Source of the DNA: Phragmites australis
Taxonomy: Eukaryota > Streptophyta > Magnoliopsida > Poales > Poaceae
Direction of reading: 5' to 3'
Assembly: GCF_958298935.1 (NCBI RefSeq)
Contig: NC_084925.1
Coordinates: 12,459,001-12,523,000, forward strand
DNA: 64,000 nucleotides
In this document: positions 46,559-57,480 of the stretch, in pieces
How positions within the stretch are numbered: the stretch's first letter is position 1
Layout: each line of letters begins with the position of its first letter
Notes under the pieces: generated by a model
The model's input: only the letters and a program-made list of their open reading frames with translations
Told to the model about the DNA's origin: nothing
Database searches by the model: none
Program-made: the position numbers and the translations under genes

Positions 46559-48036
46559 GGTATGCATATAATATAAAGGAGCCCAAATAATGGAACATAA
46601 AGAAATATAATTTAGCTATCCTAGCTGCTTTGATATATGTTTAGCATTTTTGTAGAAGATTTCTAATGCGAACCAAACAATTTTATCTGGCAGAAACTGA
46701 AAGGAACAAATTTATAAGACCACATATATATCTTTTCTGTTCCGAATTAAGAATCATGGTCGATATATGCTATTATTTCGTGGACTAACTCCTCATTTTC
46801 TGAAAGTAATTTGAGGTTAAATTTTGTGGGGTTGTCTGATGGGAAGCAAACGCAGTCAAGTAGAAGCAGCAACAAATTGACACTGCTGCTGAGTTGAGTT
46901 ATGTATAGCTGTAACTATATAGTGTATACGCAATCTGAACGAATGATTGGTGAGTTGACCAGACCAAATCTGCAGCAAGGCTATAACCATACGGACGCAC
47001 ATTGGTGCTAGCTGTTGTTGTATAAAAAGCAAAGTGCCAAGCAGGTTAGAAAGTGAAGAAAGGAAAGAGAGGGAATACTGTAGGAAAAGAAAGAAAAAAA
47101 CCCTGGTCGATCGCCTTTCTCCGATTCTTCAGAGCCCCCGGCCGACCGTGTGGGCACGAGCGCATCATAGATCGATGCATATCATCGCGGCCGGACACGC
47201 ACGGCATGATCGAGATACGCGCGTCGGGCCCACCAATCAGCCGCCTCAAGTCACGGTGATTTTACGCTGCAGGCACAGCTAGCAGGCGCATGCGGCAGTA
47301 GCACTACTACCAATCGATCCGTTGAAGAAGACGATCGACGAGCAACGACGTACCTGCGGTTGGTGGCGCGCGCGCGCGTGCGGGGAATGGTTCCTCCCAG
47401 GGCTTCGGTCCATCATATCGATCGTGGCGGGCCCGACGACTGAAAACGATCTCTCGTTTTCAGTGCCGTGCGCGATGGAACGCTTGCAGTTGATGCATTG
47501 ACACGGTCCGGTCGAAACAGTGGTCTATCGATCAGACTTAATTTGAAGCATCGTCAAAGGGATCGAGGAGAGGGAAGCATGCAGAGGATCGATGGAGCTG
47601 GCCGACAGCGCGTGCCGATGAGCCATGATGGAACGCAGCCAAGGATGGAAGTCGCCACCCCCATGAGAGAGAGAGAGAGAGAGCTGAGAGGACTTCACAC
47701 CTTCCACTGCGTACGTTGCGTATGTTGAAGGGCTTGTTAACGAAAGGGATGACCATACCTAAGCTATACTGTGAAACGAGATCGTTACGATCGGGCTTCC
47801 ACTGAGCGTGGGTTTGTGGTGGGTGATCGGTGTGTGTTTGTGATAGCAACCGTTGTACGAGAAATTCAATGTCGATATATATAGTGACCGATCTAGAGTT
47901 AAGAAATAAGACCTTTTTTTTCTCTTTCTCTTTTTCTTTTTCTTTTTCTTCTTTTCTTCTTTCTTCTTCTCCTATAATTCTTTTCTTCATCCTCTTTCAT
48001 GCTAAGAAATTGTAGAGGAACTTGAGGGCTCTCAAG
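46559..48036. other. Stretch without a recognised gene
   Basis: Possible low-copy sequence. A plus-strand TATA-like TGTATAAAAAGC occurs near 47018. A perfect 11-bp hairpin (ACTGAAAACGA-TCTC-TCGTTTTCAGT) lies at 47439-47464, a (GA)n tract at 47664-47684 and a 60-bp pyrimidine tract at 47912-47971. ORFs overlap on both strands without motifs. Confidence 0.5.
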
Positions 48037-48304
48037 CGTCGGTTTAGTACAGCTCTTTTGATCTAAAATTTTTAGGTAAGTGATTTTCTAAAATAAATAA
48101 TTTTATAGCGGAAAGTGATTCTCTATTGATTTATAAAAAAAAATAATTCTATATTGATTTTTCAGCTTCTAACATCTCGTTTATTTCAAGAAATCACTCC
48201 CACGTAATCACTCTAAAAACTAAAAACTACATACTATTATTTAACATAGCTCACACTAATTCTACTTTAAAAATTAGTTCTGAAAACTCTACTAAACACG
48301 TCAT
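48037..48304. mobile_element. MITE-like inverted-repeat element
   Basis: About 268 bp, AT-rich. The left end GGTTTAGTACAGCTCTTTTG and the right end, reverse complement GTGTTTAGTAGAGTTTTCAG, form imperfect TIRs of roughly 35 bp. It is non-coding. The style is that of hAT or PIF MITEs; the TSD was not resolved. Confidence 0.6.
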
Positions 48305-49179
48305 AAGTGTACTCGAGCTCAAGCCGCTGGATCATATGTCCGACTTGGGGCCTAACACGAAGGGATGACTTGACAATATATACTGTGAAATCAGCAGTGC
48401 CACCACCACGTGCATGCATGAGAGAATTGATAGTTGTAATTTTTTAAAGATTGCAAACCTACTTTGATTTACCATATTTTTCTGTTTTCACCATAACCAA
48501 TTCAAGGTGGAATTGAGATACTTGACTTAAAAGAGGAATTGAAGTCATGGTGACTCCAAAATGTTGCGAGCCGTTTGATATCTCAGATGAATGGATAGTA
48601 GAACTGCTACAGTAGCCGGTGTAAGGATCGGTGACGTTCTAAGAGGTGATGGATTAGGACGTTTAAAACTATTTTAGCTCCAAAAACAATATAAAATAAA
48701 TCTATATCAATTTTTATCTAAATATACTCTACATTTATCTAGTGTGTTTACTCTACGGATCAAAGCGCTTGCAAACTATCTAAAAAGGTAAATTGCAAGT
48801 AAATAAATGCAGAAACGTAAATAAAGTAGAGAGAGCAAACTCGGCACAAGGATTTTTTTTTCCCGTGATATCGATAGCATGAATGCCACGCCTAGTCCAC
48901 GTTGGAGCTTTACAAAGGATATACTCTCGATCGGCACCCAGTCACAGCCTAGCAATCACCTAGCAACTCACTCTTTAGACCTAAAAGCACTAATCACTCA
49001 CTAATCTTGTGCTTAATCACCTTGAATGATCACTTTAAGCACTTTGGTGGCTTGGATGTCTTCTCAAGTATATATGAACTTCTCTAGACTCCAGCATGCT
49101 CAAATGACTAAGTGTAGAGGTTATTATAACCTCAAACTCGCGCACTAGCCGTTAACCCAACAGCTCTAAAAAGCTGTTA

Positions 49180-49730
49180 ACACAAAATGATCCGGTGAGA
49201 ATAGTAGTACTAACACCGGATCATCCAGTGAGTATACTCTCATAAACTAGACATTGGAACCCCACTCAAACCTCTGTGAACACTGGATACTCCGGTGTAT
49301 ACATCCTCGTCATCACCGGACTATCAGGTGGGTTAATCATCGCTTTTCACCACTTGGAACCTTCTCTGCTGAAATTACTCCGGTGTGTATCTCCTCTGGT
49401 CACAGAACCATCCGGTGGGTTCAACTTCTTCTGTTCTGCTGCAAAGCTTACCGAACAATGAACAGTGCCGAACACCAGACTATCCGATGAGTTCATCTTC
49501 ATTTTCCAGCACTTGAATTCTTCTCTACAGGAAATGCTCCGGTGAACATATTTGCTGATCAGCGGACTATCCGGTGAGGTCTTCTGCCTTCACCTTTGCC
49601 AAAAATACTTCGGTGCTTCTGCCCATTTGACACCGGACCATCCAGTGAGGCAAAACTGCTTCGGGTCACATTGTTCCGATGTGTTGAACTCCTCTTCACT
49701 GGACCTTCTGGTGAGGCAAAACACCCTGGG
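49180..49730. repeat. CCGGTG dyad array in the Copia 3' LTR
   Basis: About a dozen units of the CACCGGAnnATCCGGTG type, many with one mutated half-site, e.g. CACCGGATCATCCAGTG near 49216 and CGGACTATCCGGTGAGG near 49563. Confidence 0.75.
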
Positions 49731-49737
49731 ACTTCTA

Positions 49738-51500
49738 GTAGTTGGGTTTGGTGTAGAGGTTGGAGGTCTTGTTGGAGAGGTTTGCCATCTTCTTCTTCTC
49801 CTTGGTCTCCTTCTTCACTTGCTTGCATTGAAAGGACTTGTGGCCTTCTTGATGGCATTTGAAGCATGACACAGTTGACCCCTCCGCAAGCTTCTTCACC
49901 ATGAAAGCATGGTTATCTTGAGAAGATTGGACATGTCCTTTGCCCTTCAATCTCGCCAAGATTTCCTTGAGCTTCTCCACTTCTTTCTTGAGCTCATCAT
50001 TCTCTTGTGCAATGTGTTCATTAGATTTTTTTACAACAATATTCTCAACACAAATCTCATTATAAAGAGGTGAGCTAGATAAACCATATAAATCATCACA
50101 AGAAGTGGAAACATCTACCTTAGAATTGTAATTAAAAAAAGAGATAGATTGCTTCAAAGAGACCTTAGTTTGAGATTCAATGTACTCAAATTTAGCCTTA
50201 AGCTCTCCATGCTTCTTATTTAGTAAATTAAATTTGCACAATAATTTGTTCATAATTAGAAACAAAGGTGGCATGAATGTCATTAAGTGCACTGAATTTC
50301 TTAAGCTATTTTGATTGTTTCTTAAGGACTATTTGTTGCTCATTGATCAAATGAAGGAGTTCATCATAGGAGGGAGAATCCTCATTGGATTCATCATCAC
50401 TTACATCGCTATCCATACCTTTTGCTATAGGGAACTTGTGAGAAGACTTGCGCGATGACGACTTGTGTGATGATGACCTTGAGGAATAGCTCTTTTTGGA
50501 GGGAAGGATGGTGAAGCTTTCATCACTTGAGCTTGATTCTTCATCGTCGCTCACCCATCTTCCTATACTTGCGAATGCCTTCTCTTCCCTTTGTTTCCCT
50601 CTTGTTCTTGGTCTTCTTGTTCTCCTTGATATGATTAATTGATTTGACCAAGTCTTTCAAGAAGATTAGATGATTAATCATGGCATTGATCCTCTTGATG
50701 TTCTTCTACACTTGTTGCATGAGCTTGATCATCTTGGGATCAATCTCTTCACCACTTGATGTGCTTTGATCATCCTCTTTATTGCTCTCTTCATCTTGAT
50801 CTCCATCATCTTCACTTGAGCTTGACTCTTGCTCTTGTCTCCTCATTCTTGCCTTCATGTGTTGACATTGAGCTTGCTTGCTTGTGAGAGCAAGGTTATT
50901 GGTATCGGATGAGGTAGGAGCTTCTACCTCTATGTTTATGGTCATCTCATGGACGGCGATCTTGCCGAGCACTTGACTTGGAGTTATCTTTTTGATGTCA
51001 TTGTTATCATAGATGATGGAGATGATCAACTTGTACTTCGGAAGAAGAGCTTGAAGTATTCTTCTCACCAATTGATCATCTTCAATTGGCGTCAAACCTA
51101 ACCCATTGATCTCATTGACAAGAATATTTAAACGTGAGTACATGTCATTAGCACTTTCATGGGGTCATTGCTTGATGCCATTAAGCTTAGTAACAAGTAC
51201 ATGATATTTTTCATTTCGCATATCCTTTGTGCCTTCATATATTTCAATGAAACTATTCCAAATATTATGTGCATTGGTGAGAGAATAAACACAATTGAAT
51301 GCATCAACACATATAGATAATAAAAGGATACTATTTGCCAATGTATCTAATTGCCTCTTCTTGTTGGTGATGCGAGGTTTCATCCCTTCCTCGATGACTC
51401 TCCAAACATCTAAGCCTCTAGCTTACAAATAACAAGACATTAGAATTTTCTAACGCGAAAAATTTGTGTCATCAAAAAGTAGAGCACTATGAGAATCCAT
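49738..51500 (-). pseudogene. Copia gag with CCHC zinc knuckle (degenerate)
   Basis: The start (ATG at 51500) gives MDSHSALLFDDTNFSR followed by a stop where Trp is expected, then KILMSCYL, another stop, and LDVWRVIEEGMKPR. The UBN2-type gag body is in 50706-51383 (NAHNIWNSFIEIYEGTKDMR, DDQLVRRILQALLPKYK, EMTINIEVEA). Acidic and Ser/Lys-rich linkers follow (50306-50860). The C-terminal part has a coiled coil (ENDELKKEVEKLKEILARLK) and a zinc knuckle CFKCHQEGHKSFQC (C-X2-C-X4-H-X4-C, intact). It would form retrotransposon capsids and bind RNA if intact. Stops and frame breaks make it non-functional. Confidence 0.8.
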
Positions 51501-52570
51501 TCCAACCCCGGATGTCACAACTCTAGGATTTTAAGCCTATCAAGAGCACGAGGCTCTGATATCAATTGTAAGGATCGGTAATGTTCTAAGAGGGGGGTGA
51601 ATTAGGACATTTAAAACTATTTTGGCTTGAAAAATAACACAAGATAAACATATATCAATTTCTATCTAAATATGCTCTAAGTTTATCTAGTGTGTCTACT
51701 CTACCGATCAAAGCGCTTGCAACCTATCTATGAAGGTAAATTACAAGTAAGTAAATGCAGAAACGTAAATAAGGTAGAGAGAGCAAACTCGATACAAGTT
51801 TTTTTTCCCGTGGTATCGATGGCATGAATACCACCCTTAGTCCACATTGGAGTTCCACAAAGGATATGCTCTCGGTCGACACCCGGTCACGGCCTTTGAG
51901 CCACCAAGTCCCAAAGACAAGGTATCCACTCGGATGAGCCACCAAACCACCAAGGCAAAGTCTCATCACTAGCCTCTCTTCCGGTTCCTCGCCGTCATGA
52001 TCACTTCGGAGTTTGAGCCACAAAGACAAGGGTCTCCGCGTCCCCGCACAATCTCCTTGCCACCGCTCCACACTAAGTCGGAGCATCAACAAGCTTGCCA
52101 GCTAGTCACCAAGACTCAAAAGTGCCGGTGTACCAAGAGGTCTACTATTGGATCACTCTTTGATCCACTCTCTAGGCAGTAATCATCTAGTAACTCACTC
52201 TCTAGGTCTAAAAGCACTAATCACTCACTAATCTTGTGCTTAATCACCTTGAATGATCACTTTAAGCACTTTGGTGGCTTGGATATCTTCTTAAGTAAAT
52301 ATGAACTTCTCTAGACTCTAGCATGCTCAAATGACTAAGTGGAGGGGTATTTATAGCCTCAAACTCACGCACTAGCCGTTAACCCAACGGCTCTAAAAAG
52401 CTGTTAACACCGGATGATTACTGTACCATTTTCGCTACAGCCAGCTACACATTACTGTACCTCTACTCATAGGTTAGTATTCTCCTTTGACTTCAAAGGG
52501 TGAAGTCAGAGGATCTTCTGAATCCGTCAAGGTATGGCCCAGACGATCAAGGGGAAGTTCCAAAGACTTA

Positions 52571-54527
52571 GGGCCTGGTTGGTTGGGCTAAGACTTTTTG
52601 GTTTTTGATTAAAAACTATTTTTCTGGCTTCTGACTGTTGATTTTTGCAACAAATTTTTAGTTTATCAACATACTAAAAACCAAAAAAGCTTCTCTCAAC
52701 CAGCTTCTCAGCTTTTAGTTTATTTCTTCAGAAGTTAGCTTTTTAGCTTTCCAAAAGTTAGCTCAACAGCTAGACTGTTTGATTTGGCTTATATCTTCTG
52801 AGAAGCTTGTAGCGAAAATGGCCCTATTAGAACATGATTGTGATTTTGGTAATTAATGACAACATAGTCATTGGGACTAACATGTTTGTCAAGAATATAT
52901 GTTAGTAGGTCTCATGGAAGCAATATATCAAGAAGCCACCGCAATCATGATAAAATTTAATTGAATTGGAAAAAGTCCTAGAGAAATTGTTCTCACCGGA
53001 AGGCCCGACGCTGGAAGAATTGCACTCACCGAAGCATTATGTCCAGAGGAAGTTTGCCTCACCGGATGATCCGGTGATAAAGAGTGTACACGCTGGAGCA
53101 ATTCTGTCAGAAGGAGTCAGAGTGGATTGCACTCACCGGAAGGTCCGGTGATCAGTAGAGATGTACACCGGACTATTTAATAGAAGCTTAGTATTTTCGG
53201 AGGAAATGTATTATAAGGCACCGGATGATCCGGTGATGAGATGGATATCACACCGAAGCATTTTGTGACTTGTGCCATGGTGCAGAAGACTATAACTCAC
53301 CGGATAGTCCGGTGATGAAGTGATGCACATCGGAGGCTTCACCGGAGCATTCAATAGAAGGTGTGGAGAATCCAGAAAAGGAGAAGTTCAACACACCGGA
53401 AGGTCCGGCGATGAAGACAATGAACGCCGGAGCAATTTACACAGACAGGCTATCAAAGATGAGAAGGTTCAAGTGTACTCATCGAATAGTCCGGTGATGG
53501 ATTGAAGATTACACCGGACAATCCAGTGTTTAGAAGAACTCTAAATGGAGTTCTAACGGCTAGTTTTCTGAGAATGTACACACCGGATGGTCCGGTCCTT
53601 GTACCTCTGTTCACGCCGATGCTTGTACCTCTGTTAACGCCGGATCATCCGGTATTCACAAAATATGTGAGCTGTTGGGATAATGGCTAGTCCACAATGT
53701 TGAGGTTACAAATACCCCTTCACTCATTCATTTGGAGTTACTGGAGTCCAGATAAACCCTTGTATACCTAAGAAGACATCCAAACCATCCAAGAGCATAA
53801 AATGTTCATCCAAGGCGATTAAGCACACCATTAGTGAGTGATTAGTGCTTATAGGCCTAGAGAGAAGAGTTGCTAAGTGCTGCAATTCAGAGTGTAGATC
53901 AAGAAGTGATCCAAAAGTGTACCGAGAGGTACACCGGCGCTTTGGAGTCTTTGTGACTCGCCGGTAACTTGTCGACTCTCTAACTTGGTGTGGAGTGGCG
54001 ACAAGAGGATTGTGTGGGGGACGCGGAGGCCCTTGTCTTTGTGACTAAAGCTCTAAAGTGAAAACGACGTACAAGTGACTAGAAAAGAGGTTAGTGGTGA
54101 GACCTCGCCTTGGTGGCTTGGTTGCTTATCATGTTTGATGCCTTGTCTTGGTGGCTTGGTATCTCAAAAGCCGTGACCGGAAAGAGACTTGGCGACCGGG
54201 AGCATATCCTTTGTGGAGCTCCAACGTGGGCTAAGGATGGCTTGTGTGCCACCGATATCACGGGATAAAAATCCCTCGTGCCGAGTTTGTCTCTCTACCT
54301 TATTTACGTTTCCAAATTTACTTACTTGTAATTTACCTTGCAATTCTCTTAAGCGGTAGAGTAGACACACTAGATAAGTCTAAAACACATTTAGATAGAA
54401 ATTTAGATAAGTTTATCTTATGAAAATTTTAAAGTTAATAGTTTTAAGTGTTTTAATTCACTTTCTCTTAGAACATCCTCGATTCTTTTTAAAGTTGAAG
54501 TCAGAATAAGCCGGACTAAACACAGCT
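52571..54527. mobile_element. hAT-like MITE split by a solo LTR
   Basis: The left part, 52571-52807, starts GGGCCTGGTTGGTTGGGCT, like the common grass MITE terminus GGGCCTGTTTGG. The right part, 54492-54527, ends ...GCCGGACTAAACACAGC, roughly its inverted partner. The interior is T-rich with 'agcttttagtttat' phrases. The right end is degraded and no TSD was confirmed. Confidence 0.45.
52808..54491 (+). mobile_element. Solo LTR (Copia-type), plus orientation
   Basis: It begins TGTAGCGAAAATGG, identical to the reverse complement of the outer end of 51567-52439, and follows the layout of 21563-23276. The end (CTCGATTCTTTTTA) is degraded from CCGATCCTTACA. Flanks AAGCT and AAGTT suggest a diverged TSD. 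The 52990-53660 part holds a dense CCGGTG dyad array with roughly 80-bp spacing. Confidence 0.7.
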
Positions 54528-55480
54528 TCAGGCGAGGGCCGCACGGCTTTGGCAAAGTTTCCAAGACCAAGGCCAAACGTAGGGGCACACTACAAGACTA
54601 GCAACTTGTTCTGATGTTTTCTTTCCAAGTGTGGTCAATGGTTTGAAGTATTTTATATGCGTATCTGCCATAATTATTTGTAATAAGATCATTGGCAATT
54701 ATGTTGTTAGTAATTTGGTAAAACTATCAGAAAAATACAAATTATACTATAAAAATTGTTGACAAAAAAAATTATTAAACAAGTACTAAAATTGTCGACC
54801 ACTCGTAAATAACTATGAAAAAACACCGAAAATTTTGTAGTACCAATACAATGGAACCCCAATGACAAATCTAAAGCTATAGATGCCAAGCCCATTGTGG
54901 AGCTAGCCTATGCCTCCTGATCTAGGAGGGTTGTACCACACAAGCCTCCAGAAAAGACCTTCAAGACTCTAATAACTAGTTTACAGATGAGGATAGAATT
55001 ATAACTTCTGAGAGTCCCCTTTTAGCCTGCAAATACTACACTATCCCTATAATGCCTCAAGGCACCTCAAAATCAATAAAATTTAATTCCACTTTTAATA
55101 CATTTGTTTGGTTGTCCGCTCTCTCCTACCGACTTCGGGGAAAACCAGAGTTCTGTTTGCCTTCCAACTCTTCCTCCTTTCTCTCGCTATTTGCAACGGC
55201 GGAGCTTTGTCTCACAGGCCATATCCCCTCTTTCCTCTTCAGTTTTTTCCAAGACAACACTCAATTTCAACAGTTCAATATGTACTAACAAAAAATTGAA
55301 GATTGGTTAGTTTCTCTAAGTTTTCCCCCCTCGATATTTACTTCGAAGCTCCGACCATTTGTAGTAGAGACCGGTACTGGTCGAACTCAAAGACCCTGGA
55401 GGCCTGGACACGAGGCATTGCCACATCAGCAGATCTTGTGGTAACTCACAAATGTATGGACCAATCCAATTATGTGCACT
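54528..55480. other. Stretch without a recognised gene
   Basis: AT-rich to about 54900, then moderately CT-rich. CACTACAAGA at 54588 and a reverse-complement CACTATAAAGAAAAAGGC ending at 56356 could be ends of a non-autonomous CACTA. The flanking triplets (GCA/TCA) do not match, and the termini agree for only the first few bases. ORFs carry no motifs. Confidence 0.35.
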
Positions 55481-55489
55481 CCCTAGTCG

Positions 55490-55930
55490 TGGGTCAACGA
55501 AAGGCGCGCGCAGCCACCCCGCGGCCCGGCTTGTAGCCGCCGGCCTTACGCGCATGGCGCCGTGCTCGGCGCCGGCTCGCTTCCATGCACGTCCCGCCAC
55601 GTCCTGCGCTGCGCCACCTCCGCACATATGCGGCGTCCGCATCAACGCCGCGGCCGATCCCGCGACGTGCGTGCGAGGATGCATCGCGGTCTTGGATTCC
55701 GCGCGCTGCGCATCTGCAATCTGCGCGCGTGTATGATGCGTCGTTGTCGTCTCGCCTCCGGCCGGCATCTGCAGGCTGCAGCCATGCATGCATGCGCGCA
55801 GCTGAATAGCGGGGCGTTGATGCAGTTTTGTCTCGAGCGGGCCGGCGCAGATCTCCGGCACGGCGGACCTACGCGACGCGACCACCGGCATGCATGTGGA
55901 CCTCCTCACTCCTCTCCGCCGTGTTGTAGT
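55490..55930. other. CpG-rich patch, no recognised gene
   Basis: Strongly GC- and CpG-rich sequence with open frames on both strands (e.g. minus 55316-55909, 197 codons). The predicted peptides are Arg/Ala-rich, unrelated to any family I know, and equally open in several frames. This is what GC-rich non-coding DNA gives. It may be a promoter, a captured 5' exon or a repeat. Confidence 0.4.
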
Positions 55931-56689
55931 GCTTGCAATATCTAAGCACGAATAGCAATGGGCCGGTATTTATATATAGCTGTCGGGAAAAAGACCGAGC
56001 GTGTCATGCGCTATTGGCCTCTCTCATTCGTAGCATGTTTCCCGTGGCGTTTTGTTATCAGTTTGAACGTCACTGTGTCTATGGTGCATCCTGCAAGGAA
56101 ACTGAATCCAGGAGTAGCATCATCAACATCTTGACCTTTAGGCTACTATGTGGTTTTGTTTCATTCTTTGTTTGTTTGGCATGCTTGTCCCTATCGTTCT
56201 ATCTCCATGCATGGTCCAAAATGTGAGAAGTCTATCATTTTCATGCCAACGTAGATCTCGATATCGTGTCAAAAAGCATCTTTACGTGCTGATATAGAAA
56301 AGTTTATAAAGATGATACTATAGAAGCGTGTCTAAAAAGCCTTTTTCTTTATAGTGTCAACTGAACAAATCTCTTCTGTTGTGTTTGCGAAGTAACCCTT
56401 GACCGAGTTTACTACTATAGTAGAGGTATCCTACAGGTCCCAAGTTTACAAAGTAAGTTTTAGGACTTGCTTGTGTTGGAGTTTGGGATTTAGCCCAAAT
56501 AGAAAATTCCACTAATCCCAAAGGCTCATTCATGCATAGTTGGTCTCAACTAGTTGAAGCAAGCAAAGGAAGAATGCACGTGCGCTCGCCTGCCTCGCTT
56601 AGCCCGCCTGCGTTAGTCTAGAGAGGGAATTGTGCTGGCTACTAATGGCAGGAAATAATTCACATCTTGATGCGTGTTTGCCTGATCTT
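55931..56689. other. Stretch without a recognised gene
   Basis: Mixed-composition sequence. A TGTTGGAGTTTGGGATTTAG phrase near 56473 resembles the start of some short LTRs, but no partner copy was found. No coding signal. Confidence 0.4.
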
Positions 56690-57480
56690 CCGAAGGTAAT
56701 ATGATAAATCGATTGGTGGAGTTTCGATGTTGATAATCCAAAGGCTCCGAACAGAACAGATCGAGAACCCTCACAATCATTACACTATTACTCCGTGGTT
56801 ATCAACCGTACCAAGACGCGGTTGACCTCGCCATGAAGGCTTTTTCTACAAGCGAATTGAGAACACAAGTAAGAACATGTAGATGCAATCTAAATACTGT
56901 TAATTACCAATGAAGTACTCGAGTTTGGGGTTTAACAAACTGATAAACGATGAAACTGTCTAAAACAGAAAAATCTAAGCTAAACTCAAACCTAAATTAT
57001 GATGCCTACCGCATATTTATAGGGGGTCAACCTAGGGTTGTGCAGCCGTGAAAAGAGGCGTGTACAACCTAAACTCCGATCTCGACACGATTACAAGACC
57101 CAACAGGGTCCAAAACGGTGACACAGCACCTTATTCCTTTGACTCTGACTAAACTATAAGGAATAATTGGTCGAGCATAGATCCATTGGAAAGGGCACGA
57201 CATAAGCTTTCCAACAAGTCCAAGAACGCCTAAAACGTACTTCGTATGAGAGGGTTATACCTGTTTTACTGACGTGCTATCTTGAGACTCAACCACGATC
57301 ACGACTTCGACTAGAGCTCAGCCTCGAGTCTGAGTAGACTTGGTCTTCGAGGGGTGATGTCCGGGTAAGGTTGTAGTGCTTCTCCCACGTTCCTAAGCAA
57401 TTAAATATCACAAGAATTTAGTAGTATTCCATCCAAGGGAACATGTACAACGAAAAACGAGTTCACCTGGTGGTCTAATT
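56690..57480 (-). mobile_element. Probable 3' LTR / 3' end of the gypsy element
   Basis: It lies just downstream, on the minus strand, of the integrase C-terminal region. It includes a minus-strand TATA-like TATAAATATG (plus CATATTTATA, 57010-57019). The second LTR would be beyond the window end, so the borders cannot be set. Confidence 0.5.

Larger units (their letters stand above)
48620..52439 (-). mobile_element. Gag-only Ty1/copia element, minus orientation
   Basis: Plus-strand ends TGTAAGGATCGG (48620) and TTTTCGCTACA (52439). Flanks GCCGG (48615-48619) and GCCAG (52440-52444) are a 4/5 TSD. The 5' LTR (51567-52439) is internally shortened. The primer-site complement GGCTCTGATATCAAT (51552-51566) follows it. 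Gag runs 51500 to 49738, then the sequence passes directly into a 3' LTR (48620-about 49735) that lacks its first part. Pol is absent. The LTR belongs to the family of the solo LTRs at 21563 and 52808. Confidence 0.8.

Noticed and set aside
52990..53660. CRISPR-like regularly spaced repeats
   Set aside because: This is plant nuclear DNA; repeat units are short dyads with irregular spacing inside an LTR.
55316..55909. 197-codon minus-strand ORF and overlapping plus-strand ORFs
   Set aside because: GC-rich DNA is open in several frames at once; peptides are Arg/Ala-rich without motifs or matching splice signals.
54588..56356. Complete non-autonomous CACTA element
   Set aside because: The termini agree only over the first bases, the triplet TSD does not match and subterminal repeats are not evident.
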